Source of the DNA: Halovivax limisalsi | GTDB lineage: Archaea; Halobacteriota; Halobacteria; Halobacteriales; Natrialbaceae | Direction: 5' to 3' | NCBI RefSeq assembly: GCF_023093535.1 | Contig: NZ_CP095757.1 | Location: 1,612,001-1,676,000, forward strand | DNA length: 64,000 bases | Part shown: piece after piece, positions 52,141 through 61,563 of the stretch | Numbering within the stretch: position 1 is the stretch's first letter | Layout: each line of letters starts with the position of its first letter | The notes under the pieces: generated by a model | What the model saw: only the letters and a program-made list of their open reading frames with translations | Told to the model about the DNA's origin: nothing | Database searches by the model: none | Made by a program: the position numbers and the translations under genes

Positions 52141-53904
52141 ATGGCCCACAGGTACGACGTCCTCGGACTCTTCGACAACGACTACGACGAGGAGGGCTTT
52201 CGCCGGTGTTCGGTGACGGGCCTGGACATCCATCACACCGCGGAAAACATGGTGAAGCTGTTCGGCCTGACGGCCGTCGTCGCGATGATCGTCGGCGGCA
52301 TCTTCGCCTTCTTCGTCGCGATGACGCGCTGGGAACTCGTCGGCCTGCTCGGGCCCGAGAGCTACTACAAGCACCTCTCGATGCACGCCTGGAACCTGCT
52401 CATCTTCTGGATGGTCTTCCTGGAGATCGCCATCCTGTACGTGGGCGGGCCGATGGTGCTCGGCCGGCGGTTGTCGTGGTCGCCAGTCGCCCTGCTCGGC
52501 TGGGTGGTGATGGTCGTCGGGGCGGTGCTGGTCAACGCCGGCATCTGGCTGACCTCGCTGCCGGACGAAGCGCCGCTGTTGACGGCGTACGTGCCGCTGA
52601 CCGCCCACACCTGGTTCTACGTCGGCGCCGTCACGTTCATCCTCGGGGCGATCGTCGCCGCGCTCCCCTTCTTCGTGACCATCTGGAAGGAAAAGCGCGG
52701 CGAGCCCTGGAAGACGCTGCCGCTCGTGACCTTCGGCGCGTTCGCGACGTCGATCATCGCCTTCGAGGCGCTGCTGGGCGGTCTCATCACGTTCGCCGTC
52801 ACCCTGCTCTGGCGGGTCGAGCTCATCGCGTGGATGGACGCCGCGTGGTACCGCCACATGTACTGGACCATCGGACACAGCACCCAGCAGATCAACCTCG
52901 CGGCGATGGTGACCGTCTGGTACTTCCTCACCCACGTCGTCGGCGGCGCGGAGGTCGTCAGCGAGAAGGTCTCGCGCACCGCCTTCATCCTCTACATCCT
53001 CTTCATCAACCTCGGGGCCGCCCACCACATCCTGTCCGATCCGGTCGTCTCGACCGGCTGGCGCGTCTGGAACGCCTCCTACGCGCTGTACGGCGCGGCC
53101 TTCGCCAGCATGATTCACGCCTTCGCGATCCCGGCGGGGATCGAGGCGGGCCGACGCAAGCGCGGGCAGGGGCGCGGTCTCTTCGGCTGGCTCACCTCGG
53201 CGCCGTGGACGAATCCGGTCTTCTCCGCGACGATCTTCAGCATCATCCTCTTCGGCTTCGTCGGCGGCATCACCGGCGTCGTCATGGGCCAGCTCCAGGT
53301 CAACATGACCTGGCACAACACGTTCGCGACGGTCGGACACTTCCACGCGACGGTGGCGCTCGGGACGACCCTCGCGTTCATGGGACTGATCTACTTCGTC
53401 GTCCGGACGATGTTCATGCGCCGGCTCGCGCTCGGCCGGCTCGCGACCCTCCAGCCGTACCTCTACGCCGGCGGGATGGGCATCGCCACCATGATGATGC
53501 TGTACGCCGGCCTCCTCTACGGCGTGCCCCGGCGCACGGTCGAGGTGGTGCGGAACATTCCGGGCGCGAACTTCGACCTCGCGGCCGCGGCGCCGCTCAT
53601 GACCATCTTCGGGATCTTCGCCCTGGTTGCGATCGTCGCTGGGGCCGCGTTCGTCCTGATCGCCGTCGTCTCGATCCTCTTCGGCGAGCGCGTCGTCGAC
53701 GGCCCGGACGGCACCGGCCTGGTCCTCGAAGGCGGGCCGCGACTCGCCGACGGCGGCGGCCCGGTGGTCGACGAGGACGATCCGGTCCACGCCTACGAGA
53801 TGCGGGGCACGTTCGTCATCGTGCTGATCTTCTTCGTCATGTTCGTCGTGGCGTACGCGGCGAACTGGTACCTGCTGTCGGAACTGTGGTCCGTGGGGCT
53901 CTGA
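52141..53904 (+). CDS. Heme-copper oxidase-type subunit I lacking the active-site tyrosine (candidate NO reductase)
   Basis: This 587-residue, about 13-helix protein is of B-type (ba3-like) organisation. Heme ligands are His82 (LSMHAWN) and the His400/His402 pair (VGHFHATV); CuB ligands are His246 (YWTIGHSTQQ) and His295/His296 (GAAHHILSD). In oxygen-reducing B-type enzymes the sequence after the first CuB histidine is HPxVY, with Tyr four residues on; here it is H-S-T-Q-Q, so the tyrosine position is Gln250. Loss of that tyrosine is described for NO-reducing family members. Hence oxygen reduction is doubtful and NO reduction is the better guess. Annotation pipelines would call this cytochrome oxidase subunit I. 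Confidence 0.85.
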   Translation: MAHRYDVLGLFDNDYDEEGFRRCSVTGLDIHHTAENMVKLFGLTAVVAMIVGGIFAFFVAMTRWELVGLLGPESYYKHLSMHAWNLLIFWMVFLEIAILYVGGPMVLGRRLSWSPVALLGWVVMVVGAVLVNAGIWLTSLPDEAPLLTAYVPLTAHTWFYVGAVTFILGAIVAALPFFVTIWKEKRGEPWKTLPLVTFGAFATSIIAFEALLGGLITFAVTLLWRVELIAWMDAAWYRHMYWTIGHSTQQINLAAMVTVWYFLTHVVGGAEVVSEKVSRTAFILYILFINLGAAHHILSDPVVSTGWRVWNASYALYGAAFASMIHAFAIPAGIEAGRRKRGQGRGLFGWLTSAPWTNPVFSATIFSIILFGFVGGITGVVMGQLQVNMTWHNTFATVGHFHATVALGTTLAFMGLIYFVVRTMFMRRLALGRLATLQPYLYAGGMGIATMMMLYAGLLYGVPRRTVEVVRNIPGANFDLAAAAPLMTIFGIFALVAIVAGAAFVLIAVVSILFGERVVDGPDGTGLVLEGGPRLADGGGPVVDEDDPVHAYEMRGTFVIVLIFFVMFVVAYAANWYLLSELWSVGL

Positions 53905-53916
53905 CCCGCTCTACTC

Positions 53917-54645
53917 ATGGCTGAAGACGACGTCCCTCCGTCGGAGCCGGCACCGCACCCTGTCGCGTGGATCCGCCGGACCCTCCGATCCGGCTGGAAC
54001 GACTTCCGGAGCGTCTACTACGCGAACACGCTCATCTGGCGCGTCTTCAAGAGCGGCGCGCTGATCTTTCTCGGGCTGTTCTGCTGGGCGGGCGCGAACC
54101 TCCTGCTGTCCTACCGGCCCGACTGGGCGATACTGTACTACGTGCTGGCCTACGGCTTTCTGCTGCTGTTCTGGGGCCCGTTCACCCACTTCGTCGTCGT
54201 CCCATTCGTGATCCGGATCCGGCGAGGCGGCCCCGATAGCCGGATCGAGCGGTTCCTCTCGCGTCACGGCTCGAAGGCGAACCTGTCGATCTTCTTCGCC
54301 CTCGTCCTGATTCTCGGGACGTACCCGATCGGACCCATGGTCTTCGAGTTCCAGCTCCCCTCCGGCGGCGGTGGCGAGAGCGTGACCGCGCAACTGCAGT
54401 GTACGAAATCGGCCGAGACCGTCCACTGTCACCTCTCCGACTCGCGCGGGATCGACAGCGTCGTCGTCACCTCCGGCGGCGAGCGCGTCGAGCGAGTCGC
54501 GGATCCCCCCTTCGAGTTCAACCTCGAGATCGACGAGTTAGAGGCGGTGCGAGGGCAAGAACAGTTCCGGGTCGAACTCAAGGATCGTAACGGCGAGACG
54601 CTTCGGACGTTCCTCCGCATCGTCGATACGATTCCGGGTGGGTAG
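53917..54645 (+). CDS. Membrane protein of the oxidase operon with outer domain
   Basis: This 242-residue protein follows subunit I by 12 bases on the same strand. It has about four hydrophobic segments between residues 47 and 145 (SGALIFLGLFCWAGANLLL, ILYYVLAYGFLLLFWGPF, FVVVPFVIRI, LSIFFALVLILGTYPIGPM). These precede a C-terminal outer domain of about 90 residues rich in beta-strands and holding two cysteines (LQCTKSAETVHCHL). I know no family. The position suggests an accessory subunit or assembly factor of the oxidase-like complex; the cysteine pair could be structural or bind copper. Confidence 0.7.
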   Translation: MAEDDVPPSEPAPHPVAWIRRTLRSGWNDFRSVYYANTLIWRVFKSGALIFLGLFCWAGANLLLSYRPDWAILYYVLAYGFLLLFWGPFTHFVVVPFVIRIRRGGPDSRIERFLSRHGSKANLSIFFALVLILGTYPIGPMVFEFQLPSGGGGESVTAQLQCTKSAETVHCHLSDSRGIDSVVVTSGGERVERVADPPFEFNLEIDELEAVRGQEQFRVELKDRNGETLRTFLRIVDTIPGG

Positions 54646-54696
54646 CGCGGCGCCGGACCGGCGTCTCCGCGTTACCGAAGCCACACGGGACGACCG

Positions 54697-57243
54697 TTAG
54701 TCTTCGTCCGGGGCCAGCAGCCGGCGTCGCGAGTTCGTCACGACGAGGATGCTACTGCCCGCCATCGCGAGCGCGGCGAACAGCGGGTTCAGGACGCTTG
54801 CGACCGCGAGCGGCAGTGCGACCGCGTTGTAACACAGGGCCCAGGCGACGTTCTCGCGAATCCGTCGCCGGGTCGCCCGCGCGAGGTCGAACACGGCCGG
54901 GACGTCGGTCAGGCGGCCGTCGAGGATCGCGACATCGGCGGCCTCGCCGGCGCGGGCCGTCCCGCCGAACGCGATGCCGACGTCCGCGGCCGCGAGCGCC
55001 GGCGCGTCGTTCGTCCCGTCGCCGACCATCGCGACCGTCCCCGCGGCGCCGAGCCGGCGGATCGTCGCCGTCTTGCCGTCCGGCGGCACGCCCGCGAACA
55101 CCCGATCGACGGCCGGGTGGTCCCGAAACCGGGCGGCGGCCGACTCGCCGTCGCCCGAGAGGACGATCACCGACTGCTCGTCGAACGCCGCGAGCGCATC
55201 CTCCCACTCGGTGCGGTCGCGGTCGCCGACGATCGCAACGGCGGCCGCCCGGTCGCCCCGACCGATCACCGCGGGTACGTTCCCCGACGCCCGCGCGTCC
55301 GCGACGGCGCTCTCGAGTCGATCCGGGAGCGGGCCGCAGCGTCGCTCGACGAGGGCCGGCGTGCCGACGACGACCCGCTCCCCGTCGACCTCCCCGCTGA
55401 CACCCTCACCGGGATGCCGTTCGAAGTTCGCCACATCGCTGGCGGGTGCGTCGACGGCCGTCGGTTCGGCAGGCGTGTCGGCCGCCGGCGATTCGGCGCT
55501 TCCGGTACGCTCCTCGACACGCTCGACGTCGCCGCCGTCGGTCACCCTCGCTTCGCCGCGGGCGCCCGTCTCGCCGGCGGCCGTTTCACGCGCGTGATCC
55601 ACGATCGCTTCACCGACGGGATGTGACGATCGCCGTTCGACCGCGGCCGCCGGTGCCAGCGCGTCCCCGTCGCCGACCACTCGCTGGACTCGCATCTCAC
55701 CGGTCGTGAGCGTCCCCGTTTTGTCGAAGACGATCGTGTCGACGGCCGGCGCGGCCTCGAACAGGGTGCCGTTGGTGACGACGATGCCGCGCTCGAGCGC
55801 GTCGCGGAGGCCGCCGGCGATGGCGAGCGGGGTCGCCAGCCCCATCGCGCAGGGACAGGCCGCGACCAGCACCGTCAATCCGGCGAGCAGCGCCGCCGCG
55901 GTCCCGTTGCCGACGGCCAGGTGCCAGCCGGCGACGCCGGCACCGAGCAGGAGGACCAGCGGGACGAAGACGGTCGCGAGTCGGTCGGCGAATCGCTGGA
56001 CGCCGGGGCGCGTGCTCTGGACGGACCAGAGCAACGACGTGATGCGATCGAGCGTGCTCTCGGCCGCATCGTCGACGCGGACGACGAGCGCGTCGTCGGT
56101 GACGACGCTCCCGCCGATGACGGTGTCGCCCGGCCGTTTCGTCACCGGTAGCGACTCGCCCGTCAGGACGGCCTCGTCGACGGCCGCGACGCCCTCGCGA
56201 ACGGTACCGTCGATCGGGACGCGTTCGCCCGGCCGAACGACGACGTCGTCGCCCGGTTCGATCGCGTCGACCGGGATCGTCTCCGTCGACCCATCCTCGG
56301 TCAGCCGGGTCGCCTCGGTCACCCGCGTCGTGATGAGGTCCGACAGTCGGCCCGTCGCCCGCCGTTTCAGCGTCCCCTCGTAGTAGCCGCCGGCGGTGAC
56401 GACGAGGACGATGGCGATCGAGACGTCGTAGTAGAGGTGCGTTCCGCCGGAGAGAAGAGTCACCGTACTGTAGCCGGACGCGGCGAGGATCGCCACCGAG
56501 AGCAGGAGGTCCATGTTCGGCCGGCGCGTCCGCAGACTGACGTACCCACCGCGAAGGATCGGCCACCCGGAGTAGCAGACGACGATAGTGGTGAGGGCCG
56601 CGACCATCACCATCGGGAAGTACAGGCCGAACGCGGCCGTCCGATCCGCCGCGAGGATCCCCGACTCGAGACCGACGTAGCTCGGATAGAGGAAGAAGAT
56701 GTACCACGGCATGACGAGCATCGCGAGGAACACCCCGGCGACCAGCCGTCCGAGTTCGTCGTCCCGACGCGGTGAGGATGCCGACGCGGACTCGTCGCGG
56801 TGGCGGGCGGTGTACCCGTAGCCGCTCACGGCCGCCGGAAGGTCCGCGGGATCGATTCGCTCGGGATCGTAGCTGACCCGGGCCGTATCCGTGGCGTAGC
56901 TCGCCTCGACGGTCCCGATTCCGTCCTCAGATTCGCCCCGGAGCGAGACGAACGCCTCGCACGTCGAACAGTGCATCCCGTCGACCTCGAGGAACGCCCG
57001 GGCCAGTTCGTCGTCGGGGGCCTCCTGATCCGCGGTCCTCGCGCCATCGGGACCCGCGGTCTCCGAGTCCTCGGCGCCCGCCGCTGCTCGCGCCTCGAGG
57101 TCGTCCCGACCCACGTCCTCGACGTCCTCGAGCGATCGTGCGACGTCGAGGCACCCGCGACAGCAGAAGGCCCCGCGAACGTCGCTCGCCGTGTGAGCCG
57201 AATCAGGCGTCGGAAGTCCGCACAGGGTACACTCCGCTTCCAT
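54697..57243 (-). CDS. Heavy-metal P-type ATPase, FixI/CcoI-like copper exporter
   Basis: This 848-residue P1B ATPase has a cysteine-rich N-terminus (CTLCGLPTP and AFCCRGCLDV, residues 6-31) and an HMA domain with DGMHCSTCEAF (Cys92, Cys95). The CPC motif is at 463-465 in AACPCAMGLATP and the phospho-acceptor is Asp507 in DKTGTLTTG; HP and TGDGxND-type segments (SSHPVGEA, MVGDGTNDAPAL) follow. The FCCxGC N-terminus is characteristic of FixI/CcoI pumps that feed copper to heme-copper oxidases. The gene is convergent with the oxidase operon, with 51 bases between the stops. Its ATG at 57243 is preferred to one 51 bases upstream. Copper specificity is inferred from the CPC motif. Confidence 0.88.
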   Translation of the reverse strand: MEAECTLCGLPTPDSAHTASDVRGAFCCRGCLDVARSLEDVEDVGRDDLEARAAAGAEDSETAGPDGARTADQEAPDDELARAFLEVDGMHCSTCEAFVSLRGESEDGIGTVEASYATDTARVSYDPERIDPADLPAAVSGYGYTARHRDESASASSPRRDDELGRLVAGVFLAMLVMPWYIFFLYPSYVGLESGILAADRTAAFGLYFPMVMVAALTTIVVCYSGWPILRGGYVSLRTRRPNMDLLLSVAILAASGYSTVTLLSGGTHLYYDVSIAIVLVVTAGGYYEGTLKRRATGRLSDLITTRVTEATRLTEDGSTETIPVDAIEPGDDVVVRPGERVPIDGTVREGVAAVDEAVLTGESLPVTKRPGDTVIGGSVVTDDALVVRVDDAAESTLDRITSLLWSVQSTRPGVQRFADRLATVFVPLVLLLGAGVAGWHLAVGNGTAAALLAGLTVLVAACPCAMGLATPLAIAGGLRDALERGIVVTNGTLFEAAPAVDTIVFDKTGTLTTGEMRVQRVVGDGDALAPAAAVERRSSHPVGEAIVDHARETAAGETGARGEARVTDGGDVERVEERTGSAESPAADTPAEPTAVDAPASDVANFERHPGEGVSGEVDGERVVVGTPALVERRCGPLPDRLESAVADARASGNVPAVIGRGDRAAAVAIVGDRDRTEWEDALAAFDEQSVIVLSGDGESAAARFRDHPAVDRVFAGVPPDGKTATIRRLGAAGTVAMVGDGTNDAPALAAADVGIAFGGTARAGEAADVAILDGRLTDVPAVFDLARATRRRIRENVAWALCYNAVALPLAVASVLNPLFAALAMAGSSILVVTNSRRRLLAPDED

Positions 57244-57428
57244 GGTCTCTGGCGGCGATACTACGTCACGTGACTCGTCCCACGCCGAAACCATTACTGG
57301 TTCGGGTCAATTCACTGTCACCCGCGGGGACGAACTGGTGGCCGCGATCCGGGATTCGTCGGAGCGCAGTCGATCGTGCGGCGGGTCGGCCAGCGACTGG
57401 ATGCGGTCGACCGGCGCGACGCCGGCGG

Positions 57429-57809
57429 TCACTCGTTGAGGTGAGAACGGTAGCCTTTGGGTTCGAAGCCGCGTCGACAGATGATGTCCTGGCGGCCGAC
57501 GGTGATGGCGCTGACCTGGTTGTCGGCTTCCATCTCGGAGATGACGGATTCGAGGCGCGACTCGGACCATCCAGTCTTCTCGATCACGGTGTCGCGTTCC
57601 ACGCGGCCACCCCGTTTGACGAGGAGCCTGAGGATCACGTCCTCGTCGGCGAGGTCGCGTTCGTCGACGCCGTACTCGACCTGTTCGGCGAAGCTCACCG
57701 TCTCCTCCGTTTCGTCCGGTTCGTCCACCCCCTGCGCGGCGTCGGAGGTCTCGACCGAGTCGGATCCGAGTCGGGACGAGAGCTGGGACCAGAGGTTTTT
57801 GAGTACCAT
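57429..57809 (-). CDS. Predicted winged-helix protein of unknown function
   Basis: This 126-residue protein has an N-terminal acidic, low-complexity half (residues 1-50) and a C-terminal winged-helix-like domain: LADEDVILRLLVKRGGRVERD, then TVIEKTGWSESRLESVISEMEADNQVSAITVGRQDIICRRGF. The GWSESRLESVISEM segment is a good recognition helix. Families with this shape include haloarchaeal helix-turn-helix regulators, some with redox-sensing cysteines. Here one cysteine (DIICRRG) lies at the end. Its targets are not evident. Confidence 0.65.
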   Translation of the reverse strand: MVLKNLWSQLSSRLGSDSVETSDAAQGVDEPDETEETVSFAEQVEYGVDERDLADEDVILRLLVKRGGRVERDTVIEKTGWSESRLESVISEMEADNQVSAITVGRQDIICRRGFEPKGYRSHLNE

Positions 57810-58004
57810 ATCGTTTGATCACCGTTCGGTTACTTGGACGTCGTACGACGCCCGCGTACCTTGTAGTTGTGCTTCCCGTCGACCGGGAAGTAACCGTTGG
57901 CTGTCGATGTCTCTGCTCTCCATCCTCATAAATCAGCCCCCCGCTCGCCGACGTCGGGCGTTTCGTAACCGACCGTCCCCTCGGGATTTCGACCGTGGCG
58001 GACG

Positions 58005-58814
58005 TCACTCGGCCGACCGCTCCCGTCGACGGCCCTGATAGTCGGCGGCGATGGCCGAGAGGTGCGCGTCGGGCCCCGTCGTGTGCGGGGCGACGAGCGG
58101 CGAGACGCTGATCTTGCCCTCGACGACGGCCCGGCGGTCGGTCCCCTCGGGATCGGGGATGGCTTCGGGGTCCATGGTCTCCCAGACGCCGTCCTCGACG
58201 GTGATCGTCGACCCCTCGCGCGTCGCGTCCATCTCGTAGCGGTGAGAGGGACGGGTGACGACCATCGGCGGGTTCTCGCCGCCGTTCATCGGGACGTTGA
58301 CGTTGAGGTAGGACATGTCGTCGAAGAGGTCCGTCCCCAGGGTGCGCTCGACGAGGTATCGCGTCGCTCGCACGGCCTCCCTGAAGTCGTCGACGCCCGT
58401 CTCGACCTCGGCCAGCGATCGTTCGCCCACCGGGACGTACATCGAGGTGGCGATGGCCGGGACGTCGAAGAAGGCCGCCTCGACCGCGGCGCTGATCGTC
58501 CCCGACCGACCGAGGACGTACGAGCCCAAATTCGCCCCCTCGTTGCAGCCCGCGACGACGAGGTCGGGCGACGGCGCGAGCTCGGCCAGGCCGACGACGA
58601 CGCAATCGGCCGGCGTCCCCGAGATGGCGTACCCGCCGGGGCGCTCCTTGACGGTCACCTCGTTGGAGATCGCCCGGCCGCAAGCGCTCTGGTCCGTCGC
58701 CGGCGCGACGACGGTGACGTCGCCGATCGCCGACAGCCCCTCGGCCATCGCCTGGATGCCCGGCTCGTCGATGCCGTCGTCGTTCGTCAGCAAGATTTCG
58801 GGCCGCTCGTCCAT
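58005..58814 (-). CDS. surE: 5'/3'-nucleotidase SurE
   Basis: This 269-residue metal-dependent phosphatase has the N-terminal motif EILLTNDDGIDEPGIQAMAE (Asp-Asp and Asn metal ligands) and the downstream loop SPDLVVAGCNEGANLG with the conserved Asn. RPSHRYEMDATREG lies in the C-terminal part. It removes phosphate from nucleoside monophosphates and polyphosphate. The start at 58814 follows from MDERPEILLTNDDG; four upstream codons are also open. It is the last gene of the tyrA-rsm22-surE run on the reverse strand, separated by 78 bases. Confidence 0.92.
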   Translation of the reverse strand: MDERPEILLTNDDGIDEPGIQAMAEGLSAIGDVTVVAPATDQSACGRAISNEVTVKERPGGYAISGTPADCVVVGLAELAPSPDLVVAGCNEGANLGSYVLGRSGTISAAVEAAFFDVPAIATSMYVPVGERSLAEVETGVDDFREAVRATRYLVERTLGTDLFDDMSYLNVNVPMNGGENPPMVVTRPSHRYEMDATREGSTITVEDGVWETMDPEAIPDPEGTDRRAVVEGKISVSPLVAPHTTGPDAHLSAIAADYQGRRRERSAE

Positions 58815-58892
58815 ACGATTGGTCAACGCTCCCGACGCGAAAAGCCCATCGGAGCGTGAAGTGACGCGTCCCTCGACCGGGAGTTCGCGGCG

Positions 58893-60392
58893 TCAGGCGA
58901 GCGGATCCACGATCGTCTCCTCGTCGACGACCAGGTTGTACGCCGCCTCGTCGTCGTTCCACAGCGAGAGCGCTGACTCGAACGCCAGCAGGTCGCCGTA
59001 GTCCGCTTCCCGCAGCGGGCGATTGAGCCCCGTCTCCTTCGTCACGACGGCGTAGTGGTCGCGCTCCTCGCTCCCGTCGGAGATCTTGTACAGCGGATTC
59101 GACCGGTCGCCGCCCGGTCCCCCCGACTCGTCGCCGTCGCTAAGCGAGCGGCTCACCTTCGCGGCGACGAGGTCGATCCGGTTCGAGACGTGTGTGTCCA
59201 TATCGGCCATCCTTGCCCACGTGGCCGTATCGAGGGACGCGTCGTGATATCGGGAGCCGTCCACGCGGAGGATGCTGTAGGAAAACTGGACGTCGACGTT
59301 GACGAACTCGCCGGGCGCGTGGTCCTCGCCGGTGGCCGCCCCGTCGAGGCGCGACTGGACGTCGGGGACGGCGACGTCGGGTCGGACATCGAACGACCAG
59401 CCGCGATCGCTGGGCCGTTCGCCCGGCCAGAGCCGCGGCATCGGGCCGTAAACGGTCACCGGGCGCGGGCCGTCCTCGTCGGCGTCCGTCCCGGTTTTCC
59501 CGTCGCCACCGGGCGGCGACTCGACGGCTCGTTCCACCCGTCGAAGGCCGATGCTGGTCTCGCGATCGGCGGGCGCCATCGCGAGCAACGAGCCGTCGTC
59601 CGCGAGCGTCCGGCAGTAGCGCCGGGTGACCGATACGGGGTCGTCGAGCTCGCTCAGGACGTTACACAGCATGACGAGATCGACCGTCCCGTCGCCGGTG
59701 GCCTCGGCCGGGTCGAAGCTCTCGGCGGTTTCGCGGTGAACCTCCCAGTGGACGTTCCGACCGGTCTCGGCGAGCAGCGCTTCGAGCACGTCCGCGGCCG
59801 CGCTCGGCTCGACCGCGTGGTACTCCAGCAGGGCGTCGTCGGGGAGGTAGTCGGCGAGCCCGAGGGCCGGGCCGCCGACGCCGGCGCCGAGATCGAGGAC
59901 CCGGAGCCGACGGCCGAGCAACCCCCTATCGGCGAGGTCGTCGAGGGCGTACTGCACTGCGGCGTAGTAGCCCGGCAGGTGGTAGATCGCGTACGCGGCG
60001 GCGACGTCGCGGTCGTAGGTGACCGGCCCGCCGGCGAGGTACTGGGCTTTCGTTCGCCGGAGGGTCGACCGGAGCAGATCGCCCGAGGGCCCCTCGTGCC
60101 AGTCCGGGCCGTACTCGTCGGCCAGCCAGTCGTCGAGTCGATCCTCGTACCGCGCGGGAACCTCCCGGATCGGACCGGATAACGGGCTCACCGGGTCGCC
60201 CTGGGCGGGGACGAACGTGCCGTCCGCGCGCTCGATCAGGCCGAGATCGGGCGCCTCCTCGCGGAGGTACTGTCTGACCACCGCGGGGTGTGGCCGGCCG
60301 TCGACGTACTCGTGGATCTCGTCGGGATCGATCGGGCGGACGTTGCGCAGGTACTTCGCGTTCTCACGCACCGCCTCGCGCTGGTCGGTCAT
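58893..60392 (-). CDS. Rsm22-like small-subunit ribosomal methyltransferase family protein
   Basis: This 499-residue protein has an N-terminal hydrophilic domain, a Rossmann methyltransferase core at about residues 130-310 with LRVLDLGAGVGGPALGLADYL, and an insert of acidic low-complexity sequence near 290-310. DLVMLCNVLSELDDPVSVTR matches the post-I/motif IV region of Rsm22-like proteins, which act on small-subunit rRNA or assemble with it. It overlaps tyrA by four bases upstream (ATGA) and precedes surE. The C-terminal WNDDEAAYNLVVDEETI is acidic. The methyl acceptor is not fixed by the sequence. Confidence 0.75.
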   Translation of the reverse strand: MTDQREAVRENAKYLRNVRPIDPDEIHEYVDGRPHPAVVRQYLREEAPDLGLIERADGTFVPAQGDPVSPLSGPIREVPARYEDRLDDWLADEYGPDWHEGPSGDLLRSTLRRTKAQYLAGGPVTYDRDVAAAYAIYHLPGYYAAVQYALDDLADRGLLGRRLRVLDLGAGVGGPALGLADYLPDDALLEYHAVEPSAAADVLEALLAETGRNVHWEVHRETAESFDPAEATGDGTVDLVMLCNVLSELDDPVSVTRRYCRTLADDGSLLAMAPADRETSIGLRRVERAVESPPGGDGKTGTDADEDGPRPVTVYGPMPRLWPGERPSDRGWSFDVRPDVAVPDVQSRLDGAATGEDHAPGEFVNVDVQFSYSILRVDGSRYHDASLDTATWARMADMDTHVSNRIDLVAAKVSRSLSDGDESGGPGGDRSNPLYKISDGSEERDHYAVVTKETGLNRPLREADYGDLLAFESALSLWNDDEAAYNLVVDEETIVDPLA

Positions 60393-61291
60393 CTCGATGG
60401 CTCACCCCGCCCGTCGCGGCCTCGTCCGCTCGTCTCGGCGTCCGCGCGATCCTCGTCGACGCGATCCGGTCCACCGTGGACGCCGCGATCCGGCTCCTCC
60501 TCGGCGCAATCGCCCTCGCCCCGCCCGTCCCACGTCGCCGCCACCTCGCCGAGCAGGGCCTGCAGTTCGTCGTGGTCCGCGGCCGCGACGCGCTCGGCGG
60601 CTCGCGCCACCGACTCGGCGCCGTCGAATCGTTCCTGCACGTCGGCGTAAACCCGCGGCGTCCCGTCGGTCAGGCGTTCGACCTGCTCCCTGAGGGCGGC
60701 GTAGACCGGCGTCTCGAACGCCTCGGGGACCGGCCGCGCCGCCAGTCCGAACGCGATGGTGGCGGCGTGGGTCGCGGCCTGGACGGATTCCATCGCCGCG
60801 TCGTGTTCTGCCGCCGTGGTCTCGACGAGGTCGTTGCCGGCACGCTCCAGGTCGGCGAGGAGCGCGTCCGTCAACGGACCCGGCTCCCCTCGGACGTACG
60901 CGACGGACCCGGGCGCTCGCTGCGGGGCGAACAGCGGGTGGAGACTGAGTCGCTCGATATCCGGCGCGCGGCCGGCCATGGCCGAAAGCGGTGCGGCCAT
61001 CACGCCCGAGACGTCGACGATCGCCCCGTCGGCGCGGCCGGCCTGGGCCTCCACGGCCGACTCGACGACGCCCATCGGGACGGCGAGACAGACGACGTCG
61101 AAGCGTTCGTCATCGTCGTCGAACCCCGAACGCGTCGTCCCGTCCGGGTCGACCGGCACGACCCGGCCGTCGGCGGCCGCGGCCAGTTCCCGGGCAGCAT
61201 CGTCGTCCACGTCCGCGACCGCGACGTTCGCGTCGAGTACGCTCGCGAGCCACCGACCCATTGCCCCGGCACCGACGATGAGCACCTCCAT
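60389..61291 (-). CDS. tyrA: Prephenate dehydrogenase
   Basis: This 300-residue enzyme of tyrosine synthesis has the N-terminal NAD-binding motif MEVLIVGAGAMGRWLASVLD and AGRADGAIVDVSGVMAAPLSAM, and a second domain with LSLHPLFAPQRAPGSVAYVRG and the active-site segment ATHAATIAF. The HPLFAP block with its histidine is a good diagnostic. It is unusually acidic at the C-terminus, where a charged tail of about 45 residues extends past the catalytic fold. Its gene overlaps the Rsm22-like gene by four bases. Substrate arogenate instead of prephenate cannot be excluded. Confidence 0.88.
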   Translation of the reverse strand: MEVLIVGAGAMGRWLASVLDANVAVADVDDDAARELAAAADGRVVPVDPDGTTRSGFDDDDERFDVVCLAVPMGVVESAVEAQAGRADGAIVDVSGVMAAPLSAMAGRAPDIERLSLHPLFAPQRAPGSVAYVRGEPGPLTDALLADLERAGNDLVETTAAEHDAAMESVQAATHAATIAFGLAARPVPEAFETPVYAALREQVERLTDGTPRVYADVQERFDGAESVARAAERVAAADHDELQALLGEVAATWDGRGEGDCAEEEPDRGVHGGPDRVDEDRADAETSGRGRDGRGEPSR

Positions 61292-61563
61292 TGGGAGGTG
61301 GTATCGAGCGCCCGCGCAAAAGGGGTTCGGTCGCATGCGTCCGATCGCCGTTTCTCGACCGCCTGCTCCGGCGTGAGTCGCTGGCACCGACGCTCGTCCG
61401 TACCCGTCGATAGTACCGTTGGGCGGGAGCCGACCGACCGCTCGAATGGCGGAGTCGTCGGTCGCCACGATCTCGGGGCCGGTGAATCGTCCACGTTCCG
61501 GCCGTCTTACAAAAACGACTATCAGGAAACGCTTTAGCCGATTTTCGTGGAAATCCAGCCCGA

